A stretch of DNA of 5,618 nucleotides. Origin: CAIQOK01 sp043781315. Lineage in GTDB: Bacteria; Verrucomicrobiota; Verrucomicrobiia; Limisphaerales; CAIQOK01. Position 1 is the first letter of the stretch, and each line of letters opens with the position of its first letter. The stretch covers positions 1-5,618 of the forward strand of contig JAYWBR010000196.1 in the NCBI GenBank assembly GCA_043781315.1, in the 5' to 3' direction. The notes beneath the pieces were generated by a model, which was not told where the DNA came from, made no database searches, and was given only the letters and a program-made list of their open reading frames with translations. The position numbers and the translations under genes were made by a program. Of this stretch, positions 1 to 5,618 are shown piece by piece.

Positions 1-39
1 GCCATTGGATTAACTGCAAAATCCTACCTTGAGAAAACT
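1..39. other. Left-edge leader or upstream gene end
   Basis: These bases lie before the first chosen ATG. They are too short to show a promoter, and no -35/-10 pair is visible. Two of the three forward frames close here: TAA at 11-13 and TGA at 30-32. Either could be the end of an upstream operon gene, but I cannot tell which, if any. The third frame stays open and runs straight into the first gene, so that gene could start further left. A purine-rich stretch, GAGAAAA at 31-37, is the only candidate ribosome-binding site for the ATG at 40, and it is weak. Confidence 0.4.
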
Positions 40-501
40 ATGAAAACCAAAACACCTGTTCGTTTCGGATTGGAACCATTGCCGTCCGACCAGCAGGAAG
101 CCGTCGAATGGCTTCTTGCACTTGTGCGCGCGGCAGACAACAAAACGCTTCGCCAACTCCCGGCTGATGAATTCAAGCGCGGCTGGTATTCGGTGGGCTT
201 TCTTTATCCCGGACTACATCCCGACAGCGCGTTGGAGCATGGCACAGAGTTGTCCAACGAAACCGAGGATTGTACAGAGATTCGCAAAGTCGAGCCGCGT
301 TTGCTGGCTCCATTTTTTGTTGATAGCGGCTGGCCGGTCCTTCTTGCGCCGGTCGCGGAAGAAGCATGGCGACGCTACGAGGCCGACGAATTGAAAGAAG
401 ACGAGTTGTATTGCAGTGAGGCGGTAGTTGCCGGCATGTGCTGCCGCAATCCTGACTTGATTGAGGGGGTAAGACAGGAGCGGGAAAAAGTGGTGGCGTG
501 A
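40..501 (+). CDS. Small acidic protein of unknown function, first gene of the cassette
   Basis: This is a 153-aa protein that I do not recognise. It is probably soluble: there is no signal peptide or membrane segment. It is rich in Asp and Glu, especially near residues 107-123 (EEAWRRYEADELKEDE). Visible landmarks are an aromatic/glycine stretch at 47-59 (RGWYSVGFLYPGL), a hydrophobic proline-containing stretch at 87-104, and four cysteines (C78, C125 and the pair C134-C135). The cysteine spacing is not an obvious zinc finger. The length is close to that of Vsr endonucleases, which occur in related operons, but I see no Vsr motifs. The start is ATG at 40 with a weak GAGA upstream. The frame is open to base 1, so a longer N-terminus is possible. 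The stop is 7 bases before the next start, which suggests co-transcription with the ATPase and a role in the same system (inference). Codon use resembles the following genes, so the frame is likely real. Confidence 0.75.
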   Translation: MKTKTPVRFGLEPLPSDQQEAVEWLLALVRAADNKTLRQLPADEFKRGWYSVGFLYPGLHPDSALEHGTELSNETEDCTEIRKVEPRLLAPFFVDSGWPVLLAPVAEEAWRRYEADELKEDELYCSEAVVAGMCCRNPDLIEGVRQEREKVVA

Positions 502-508
502 TTTCTTT

Positions 509-2023
509 GTGAGCAGAGGGGACAATTTAGTTGAGCTGTTGGAATTCGACATCGCAGCGCCTCACGCCGCGTCACTCGTCGAATCACTGCGCGCCTTCGG
601 CTACGAATTGCCGACGGCGCTGGCAGACCTCGTTGACAACAGCATCACAGCGGGTGCGAAAAATATCTGGGTGGATTTTCATTGGGACGGAGAAAACTCC
701 GTCATCACCATTACAGACGACGGCGATGGAATGTCAGAGGAAATGCTCGTGGCCGCGATGCGTCCGGGCAGTCAGAATCCGCTAAAGCCGCGCGAACCTC
801 ACGACCTTGGGCGGTTTGGCCTCGGCCTCAAGACCGCCAGCTTCTCGCAATGCCGCTGCGTCACCGTGCGAAGCATCGTTCGCGGCGGAAAACCCGCGAC
901 TCGCTGCTGGAATCTCGATCATATCGCGCTCGTCAACGACTGGCAGTTGCTTCGCAGCGGTGACGCAGCGGCAGAAACGCATTTTCGACGGCTGGGCGGG
1001 TTATCGAAAGGAACCGCCGTTGTCTGGCAGAAAATTGACCGGCTCGTCGCAGGACAACGCACCAACAGTGAACGCGAGCAGCAGCTTTTCCTGCAACGCG
1101 CTGACGCGGTGCGTCGTCATTTGGCGATGGTCTTTCATCAATTGATGGCCGGGAAACACGGCGTGAAACTCCTGCTGAATGAGCGGCCAGTTGAGGCTTG
1201 GGATCCATTTCTTGCGAGTGAGCCTGCCACCCAGGTTTTGCCAGTCACACGGCTCAAACTGCGCGGCGCGGTCGTTGAGGTTGAACCGTTTGTCCTGCCG
1301 CATCATTCCAAGCTCCCGAAGCCGAAGCACGAGTCCGCCGCCGGGCCGCGAGGTTGGAACGCTCATCAAGGCTTCTACGTTTACCGCAATCGCCGTCTGC
1401 TCGTGTCTGGCGACTGGCTGGGGTTCGGCTGGGCGAAGGAGGAACATTACAAACTGGCGCGCATCCGCGTCGAAGTACCAAACGCACTCGATCACGATTG
1501 GGCGATTGATGTCACGAAGTCGCGCGCCCTGCCCCCGGCGGCGTTGCGTGACGATCTGCGGCGGATTGGCGAGCGCACGCGGAGTGACGCGAAGCGGGTC
1601 TATTCGCATCGGGGCGCAAAACTGACGCCGAAGGCGGATGCGGATCGCGTGCTTTTGTGGGAACCGACTGCAAAGCACGACAAAATGTTCTATCGGTTGA
1701 ACCGGCAGCACCCGCTGTTGAAGCAATCCCTCGCTGCGACTTCCAATCGTTCCGCTTTCAATGCCCTTCTTCGGCTCATCGAAGAAACTGTGCCTTTCCC
1801 GCACATTGCGATTGAAAACAGCGAAAAGCCAAACTCGCTGCCCGGCCCTTTTGAACACACGGCGGAAGGCCAGGTTCGCGAAGTGATGGAACAGGCTTTC
1901 CATTCACTTGTCGCGACTGGTTACGGCCCGAACGAAGCCGTTAACCGCCTTCGCACCATCTGGCCTTTCGAGCTTTTTCCCGCGCTACTGCAAAGTCTTT
2001 CTGAATCCCATCCTCATGCCTGA
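509..2023 (+). CDS. MORC/MutL-like GHKL ATPase (HATPase_c_3-type ATP-binding protein)
   Basis: A 504-aa cytoplasmic ATPase with the Bergerat (GHKL) fold. Such proteins bind and hydrolyse ATP to drive dimer closure, as in MutL, Hsp90, gyrase B and MORC. The motifs appear in order. The N-box is ALADLVDNS (D40 to N44), with Asp where most GHKL proteins have catalytic Glu. The G1 box is DDGDG (70-74). The G2 glycine-rich lid is GRFGLGLKT (101-109). The G3 position is KGT (167-169). An S5-like transducer follows, with GFYVYRNRRLLVSGDW (288-303) and WAIDVTKSRALPP (331-343), where K337 is a candidate phosphate-contacting lysine. The C-terminal 150 residues match nothing I know. The start is GTG at 509, the first usable start after the in-frame TAA at 470-472, and it has no clear Shine-Dalgarno sequence. 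The next in-frame ATG is M75, inside the ATPase core. The 3' end overlaps the Z1 helicase gene. Family and neighbours point to an MORC-type defence ATPase rather than a mismatch-repair MutL. Confidence 0.92.
   Translation: MSRGDNLVELLEFDIAAPHAASLVESLRAFGYELPTALADLVDNSITAGAKNIWVDFHWDGENSVITITDDGDGMSEEMLVAAMRPGSQNPLKPREPHDLGRFGLGLKTASFSQCRCVTVRSIVRGGKPATRCWNLDHIALVNDWQLLRSGDAAAETHFRRLGGLSKGTAVVWQKIDRLVAGQRTNSEREQQLFLQRADAVRRHLAMVFHQLMAGKHGVKLLLNERPVEAWDPFLASEPATQVLPVTRLKLRGAVVEVEPFVLPHHSKLPKPKHESAAGPRGWNAHQGFYVYRNRRLLVSGDWLGFGWAKEEHYKLARIRVEVPNALDHDWAIDVTKSRALPPAALRDDLRRIGERTRSDAKRVYSHRGAKLTPKADADRVLLWEPTAKHDKMFYRLNRQHPLLKQSLAATSNRSAFNALLRLIEETVPFPHIAIENSEKPNSLPGPFEHTAEGQVREVMEQAFHSLVATGYGPNEAVNRLRTIWPFELFPALLQSLSESHPHA
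2016..2023 (+). promoter_or_regulatory. Start/stop overlap coupling ATPase and Z1 helicase
   Basis: The sequence ATGCCTGA holds the helicase start (ATG 2016-2018) and the ATPase stop (TGA 2021-2023). No Shine-Dalgarno sequence is visible in the 25 bases upstream, so helicase translation probably relies on ribosomes finishing the ATPase gene. The overlap is seen directly; the coupling is inferred. Confidence 0.7.
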
Positions 2024-4916
2024 ACCACACGACCATCACGCGAACGCCCGCAACCTGGCTGTGGACATTCTTCGCAAGGAGACGAGGCGCACGCCCGAAC
2101 TGATACGGGCAACGGCTGAAAAGGCGGTTCAGGCGGCGACTATTTTTGCGCCCAGCGTCACGATTGATGTCGAAGTGTTGACGACGGAACTGCGTCACCT
2201 GTTTTCCGTCGGTGTCCAGGATGCGACAGTCCTAGATGACCATGACCCGTTGCGCCACGTTCCGTGGCTGCCGGGCAAGAAGGGCAGCATTCAATGGCGG
2301 TTCTGGAACCGCTACATGACCTACTTGGAACGCGACTTTGGCATGGCCCCAACGGTCGTGAATAATCTGCACGAACTGACGGACATGATTTTGGAGCGCA
2401 TCGAGGAACCTGCGCGCGATGGCCCTTGGGACAGGCGCGGAATGGTCGTCGGCTCTGTCCAGTCGGGCAAAACGGCGAACTACATCGGCCTTATTAACAA
2501 GGCCGTGGACGCTGGTTACAAGCTCGTGATTGTCCTCGCCGGCATCCACAGCAATCTTCGCGCGCAGACGCAGCTTCGCGTGGATGAGGGCGTGCTCGGC
2601 TTTGACACCCAACGGAGCCGACGATTGGACAATGCGAATCAATGGGTCGGCGTCGGGAGATTGCCGGGAGAACGCCTCGTGATGCACTCGCTGACGAGCA
2701 GTGCGGAGGACGGGGATTTCAACAGAACGGTGGCCGAAACGCAAAACGTGATGATTGGCAGTGACCCCGTGGTGCTAGTCATCAAGAAAAACTCCCGGCT
2801 GCTGGGCAACCTCATCAAATGGGTGCTGCATGTCGCCGGAACGGACGACCCGGACACCGGGCGGCGTGTCGTGCAAAACGTCCCGTTGCTGCTGATTGAT
2901 GACGAGGCGGACAATGCCTCCATCAACACGAGGGACAGGGCTGACGCGCAAGGCGTCAATGACGTGACTGCCATCAACGGAAAGATTCGCAAGCTGCTGG
3001 ATGCCTTTGAAAAATCGGCTTACGTCGGCTATACGGCGACGCCGTTCGCAAACATCTTCATCAACCCGGCGGCGGAGACTCCTGAGCATGGCGACGACCT
3101 GTTCCCGCGCAGTTTTATCATCAACGTGAAGCCGCCATCGAACTACGTCGGGCCGGTCAAAGTATTCGGACTCGACGGGGATGTTGACGCCGGGATTCAA
3201 GCGCAAGATGGCCTCGACATAGTTCGAGAGATTGATGACTACGCCATGCCATCCGCCTTTCCGCCTCGGCACAAGAAAGACCTCGTTCCGACGGAATTGC
3301 CCGCTTCGTTGAAGCGCGCGATTCGCTGTTTCATTCTCGCGTGCGCGGCGCGGAGAGCGCGTGGGCATGGCAAGAAACACAACTCGATGTTGGTCCACGT
3401 CACGCGGTTTGTGGATGTGCAAAATCATGTCGTGCGCCTGGTGCGTGATGAAGTGGTCGCCCTGCAACGGCGCATCGAATTTGGCGACGGCAGTCGCAAG
3501 CCCACGGTGCGTGACGAACTTCGGGAGCTTTGGGAAACGGAGTTCATGCCGGTATCGCAGGCACTTGGCGAGGATGCCGGGCCGGCGGTGACGTGGGCGC
3601 AGGTGGACGCGGAGCTTCACGGCGCGGCGTCAAAGTTTGTCATCCTTCCGATCAACGGCTTCGCGAAGGAAGCACTCGACTACAAGGAGCATGAGGCCGA
3701 AGGGCGCAACGTGATTGCGGTCGGCGGTGATAAACTTTCGCGCGGTCTGACGCTGGAAGGACTTTCCATCAGCTACTTTCTCCGCACGTCGCGCATGTAT
3801 GACACCCTCATGCAAATGGGGCGCTGGTTCGGTTATCGTCCGGGCTATCTGGATCTGTGCCGGTTGTTCACGACCGGCCTGCTGGCCGCTTGGTATCGGC
3901 ACATTGCGCTGGCGGATGCGGAACTGCGGCGCGAATTCGATTACATGGTCGCCGCCGGTCTGACCCCGGAACAATACGGCCTGCGCGTGCGAACCCATCC
4001 GGGCGGCATGACCGTCACTGCGCTGAACAAGATGTGCCACAGTCAGAGCCTTGAACTGTCTTGGGCCGGTGTGCTGGTGCAAACGACGCAGTTGCCCCGG
4101 GATGCAGTTCGAATTGCAGACAACGTAGCTGCTACCAAGAAGCTGCTGTCCCTGCTAGGCGATGCGATAAGTGGTAAGGACCGCGAGACGCACGTCTGGC
4201 GTGGAGTTTCCGCTAACGCGGTGGCCAGTTTTGTCGAGTCGCTCCAGTATCCACCAGAATCAGCCAAGGCTAGCGGACAACAGTTGGCGAGGTTCATACG
4301 CCAACAGATTGCCAAAGCGGACCCTGAGCTGACTACTTGGACGGTTGCCCTCGCTTCAGTTCAAGATACCGATGCGACCTATCTATTTGGCGATTTGAAA
4401 GTCGGCTTGGCAGTGCGGGCGCATAAACAACTGTTTTCCACGAGCTACACGCTGAAAAAGGCGAACCTGCTCAGTCCCGACCACGAGGCGATTGATTTCA
4501 AAGGCCAGCCATTCGACCAAGAATGGCTCGATGCCATCGCTGACAAGTTCGATCTTGCCGCCGACGTTGAATGGCTTCGTGAACAATTGGGGCGCGAGGC
4601 TGCGGACGTAGCGCTTGAGTTGACGCGCCGCTGGCAGCAAACAACCCCGCCAAAAATCAGGCCACCCGTGCAAGGTGAAACCAAGAGGGCGAACGGGCGC
4701 GTCTTGCGCGTCTTGCGCCGCCGTTCGCATGGCCTGCTCATCATTTACCCGCTCGAACCGCTGGCCGCAACGGGCGTGGATACCAGCGGGCCACCTATCA
4801 TCAGCCTTTCACTGAGCTTTCCGACCAGCGACACGGTGTTGGGTGTCGAATACCGCGTGAACCGTGTTTGGGGAGCAGAAATGCAAGAGGACAACGAGTT
4901 CGACGATGACAATTGA
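2016..4916 (+). CDS. Z1 domain superfamily II helicase-like ATPase
   Basis: A 966-aa protein (numbering from the ATG at 2016) with an SF2 helicase/translocase core plus a Z1 domain (PF10593 type). Walker A is GSVQSGKT (146-153, K152). A motif Ia-like segment, VLAGIHSNLRAQTQ, lies at 173-186. Walker B is DDEAD (295-299). Motif III is TATP (340-343). The Z1 region begins near 430 with an LVHVTRFVDVQ segment (459-469). It includes a motif V-like GGDKLSRGLTLEGL (570-583) and an arginine-finger motif VI, QMGRWFGYR (600-608). The C-terminal third is poorly characterised and ends in an acidic tail. The family is tied to MORC-like ATPases and restriction genes, and its likely job is ATP-driven movement on or remodelling of DNA; whether it unwinds DNA is not shown here. 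I chose ATG 2016 because it overlaps the previous stop by 8 bases. An in-frame TTG at 1908 would add 36 residues and create a 116-base overlap, which is less likely. All key ATPase residues are intact. Confidence 0.93.
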   Translation: MPEPHDHHANARNLAVDILRKETRRTPELIRATAEKAVQAATIFAPSVTIDVEVLTTELRHLFSVGVQDATVLDDHDPLRHVPWLPGKKGSIQWRFWNRYMTYLERDFGMAPTVVNNLHELTDMILERIEEPARDGPWDRRGMVVGSVQSGKTANYIGLINKAVDAGYKLVIVLAGIHSNLRAQTQLRVDEGVLGFDTQRSRRLDNANQWVGVGRLPGERLVMHSLTSSAEDGDFNRTVAETQNVMIGSDPVVLVIKKNSRLLGNLIKWVLHVAGTDDPDTGRRVVQNVPLLLIDDEADNASINTRDRADAQGVNDVTAINGKIRKLLDAFEKSAYVGYTATPFANIFINPAAETPEHGDDLFPRSFIINVKPPSNYVGPVKVFGLDGDVDAGIQAQDGLDIVREIDDYAMPSAFPPRHKKDLVPTELPASLKRAIRCFILACAARRARGHGKKHNSMLVHVTRFVDVQNHVVRLVRDEVVALQRRIEFGDGSRKPTVRDELRELWETEFMPVSQALGEDAGPAVTWAQVDAELHGAASKFVILPINGFAKEALDYKEHEAEGRNVIAVGGDKLSRGLTLEGLSISYFLRTSRMYDTLMQMGRWFGYRPGYLDLCRLFTTGLLAAWYRHIALADAELRREFDYMVAAGLTPEQYGLRVRTHPGGMTVTALNKMCHSQSLELSWAGVLVQTTQLPRDAVRIADNVAATKKLLSLLGDAISGKDRETHVWRGVSANAVASFVESLQYPPESAKASGQQLARFIRQQIAKADPELTTWTVALASVQDTDATYLFGDLKVGLAVRAHKQLFSTSYTLKKANLLSPDHEAIDFKGQPFDQEWLDAIADKFDLAADVEWLREQLGREAADVALELTRRWQQTTPPKIRPPVQGETKRANGRVLRVLRRRSHGLLIIYPLEPLAATGVDTSGPPIISLSLSFPTSDTVLGVEYRVNRVWGAEMQEDNEFDDDN
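4689..4728 (+). repeat. Inverted repeat around a 9-bp tandem duplication inside the helicase gene
   Basis: GCGAACGG (4689-4696) and CCGTTCGC (4721-4728) are perfect 8-base inverted arms. Between them GCGCGTCTT is repeated twice in tandem (4697-4705 and 4706-4714), followed by a partial copy, GCGC. GCGC at 4697-4700 and 4715-4718 can extend the stem by 4 pairs across a 2-base bulge. The tandem copies encode a basic RVLRVLRRR stretch near residues 895-903 of the helicase. It lies within coding sequence without a T-run, so it is not a terminator. Confidence 0.5.
4906..4916 (+). promoter_or_regulatory. Start/stop overlap coupling Z1 helicase and nuclease
   Basis: ATGACAATTGA carries the nuclease start (4906-4908) and the helicase stop (TGA 4914-4916). 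The helicase's acidic tail is encoded just upstream by a purine-rich stretch that also supplies weak ribosome-binding candidates. This arrangement suggests fixed ratios of the two products. The overlap is seen directly; the coupling is inferred. Confidence 0.65.
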
Positions 4917-5618
4917 GCAGCTATGGCAGGAAATGGAGGCCGAAGGCGGCGCGAATGTCGCTTGGCTGACCCGGTTTGCACGCCCGCAAACCGGGCATCC
5001 ACTGCTCGTCGCTTTGGAAAAAACGACACGGGCGCGGGCCTTGTTGGTGCCGGTGTCGAAGGCGGCATTGCCACCGCGCCGCGAGTGGCCGGAGTGCCGG
5101 GGACTGGAATTGATTTCCGTGGCACTGGGTTCGCAGCCGCATCTGGGCGTGCGTTTGCGCGACCCGGCTTGTGCGGACGTATTCACAGCCCTGGCGGAAG
5201 ATGTTGCCCCGCGTGTCGCATCCGCAAGCGGTGCGAAGCAGGCGGCGGCAGAATTGCTCGGACGTCTGCGACAGTGGCAGCAATTTCTCACGGCGGCGCG
5301 CGAGGCCATGAGCATCGAGGCGCAACGCGGGCTGTGGGGAGAACTTCATGTGCTCCGCACTCATCTGCTCCCGGCCTTGGGCGCGGCGGCAACGGTGGGC
5401 GGGTGGAAGGCGAGCGCGGCGGCGCATCAGGATTTCCAATTTACTGGCGGCGCGGTGGAGGTGAAGACGACAGCCGCGAAACAACCCCAGAGTGTTCGCA
5501 TCACCAGTGAACGGCAACTTGACGATACCGGCGTGGGCGCGTTGTTCCTGCATGTGGTCGTGGTGGACGAACGCGAAGTCCCCGCAGGGGGCAGCGTGCC
5601 GGGTCAAAGCCTGCCCGC
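4906..5618 (+). CDS. PD-(D/E)XK motif protein (DUF4420/PF14390 type), partial at right edge
   Basis: The first 237 codons of an open frame that continues past the window, read by translating from ATG 4906. It has the marks of the DUF4420 family, a restriction-endonuclease-like fold found beside Z1 helicases: GLWGEL (142-147, E146), a tryptophan in GGW (165-167), HQDFQF (174-179, D176), VEVKTT (184-189, E185 and K187), and ITSERQL (199-205). D176 with E185-x-K187 forms the metal-binding nuclease signature, and E146 is a likely additional acidic residue on the preceding helix. It is therefore the probable DNA-cleaving or DNA-binding effector. Activity is inferred. The start overlaps the helicase stop by 11 bases. 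Upstream purines (AGAGGA at 4886-4891, GAG at 4896-4898) give only weak ribosome-binding sites. GC is higher than in the upstream genes. Relatives are usually somewhat over 300 aa from memory, so about a quarter or more is probably missing. Confidence 0.9.
   Translation, partial: MTIEQLWQEMEAEGGANVAWLTRFARPQTGHPLLVALEKTTRARALLVPVSKAALPPRREWPECRGLELISVALGSQPHLGVRLRDPACADVFTALAEDVAPRVASASGAKQAAAELLGRLRQWQQFLTAAREAMSIEAQRGLWGELHVLRTHLLPALGAAATVGGWKASAAAHQDFQFTGGAVEVKTTAAKQPQSVRITSERQLDDTGVGALFLHVVVVDEREVPAGGSVPGQSLP

Noticed and set aside
40..501. The small first gene as a Vsr-type mismatch endonuclease
   Set aside because: Length and context would fit, but the conserved Vsr catalytic and zinc-binding residues are not visible, and its four cysteines are not in that pattern.
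1001..1903. A 300-codon open frame on the minus strand
   Set aside because: It lies wholly antisense to the GHKL ATPase, whose motifs are unmistakable. Its translation shows no recognisable motif and looks like a high-GC shadow.
1908..2015. An N-terminal extension of the Z1 helicase from TTG 1908
   Set aside because: It would overlap the ATPase gene by 116 bases and use a rare start. ATG 2016 gives a standard 8-base overlap and a plausible N-terminus.
509..2023. The ATPase as a housekeeping MutL or Hsp90
   Set aside because: The N-terminal motifs are GHKL, but the GFYVYRNRRLL and DVTKSRALPP segments and the Z1 neighbour fit the MORC-like defence branch. MutL- and Hsp90-specific C-terminal features are absent.
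2775..3620. A 281-codon open frame on the minus strand
   Set aside because: It is antisense to the helicase core that includes the DDEAD and TATP motifs. The translation is rich in Arg, His and Val with no family signature.
4923..5510. A 195-codon plus-strand frame with many Gly, Arg and Ala residues
   Set aside because: It overlaps the frame from ATG 4906, which carries the PD-(D/E)XK motifs. Its low-complexity composition is typical of a shifted reading of GC-rich coding DNA.
4921..5607. A 228-codon minus-strand frame
   Set aside because: It is antisense to the nuclease frame, rich in His, Arg, Cys and Gln, and has no motif.

Overview
The window is a tightly packed, single-direction (+ strand) gene cassette with almost no non-coding DNA. 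It reads as the core of a phage-defence or restriction-type operon. In order it holds: (1) a small acidic protein of 153 aa that I do not recognise; (2) a 504-aa MORC/MutL-like GHKL ATPase; (3) a roughly 966-aa superfamily II helicase-like ATPase with a Z1 domain; (4) the first 237 codons of a PD-(D/E)XK nuclease-fold protein of the DUF4420 (PF14390) type, which runs off the right edge.

The order GHKL ATPase, Z1 helicase, PD-(D/E)XK protein matches the conserved neighbourhood described by Iyer, Abhiman and Aravind (2008) for MutL/MORC-like ATPases in restriction-modification-like operons. Those operons usually also carry a DNA cytosine methyltransferase, and often a Vsr-like nuclease or an AIPR protein. 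None of these partners lies in this window. They could be just upstream of base 1 or downstream of base 5618. The small first gene sits directly before the core and is the least explained part.

The genes are spaced for coupled translation. There are 7 bases between genes 1 and 2, an 8-base start/stop overlap between genes 2 and 3, and an 11-base overlap between genes 3 and 4. I see no internal promoter or terminator, no tRNA or rRNA, no CRISPR array and no insertion sequence. Any promoter must lie left of the window or within its first 39 bases.

From knowledge of the families, the likely working model is two ATP-driven DNA-engaging machines (a clamp- or gate-like GHKL protein and an SF2 translocase) that deliver or license the PD-(D/E)XK nuclease. 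This is inference and no activity can be read from the sequence alone. The host is a bacterium of moderate to high GC. Spot counts give about 54% GC late in gene 3 and about 67% in gene 4. Ribosome-binding sites are weak and one start is GTG. I cannot name the phylum with confidence.
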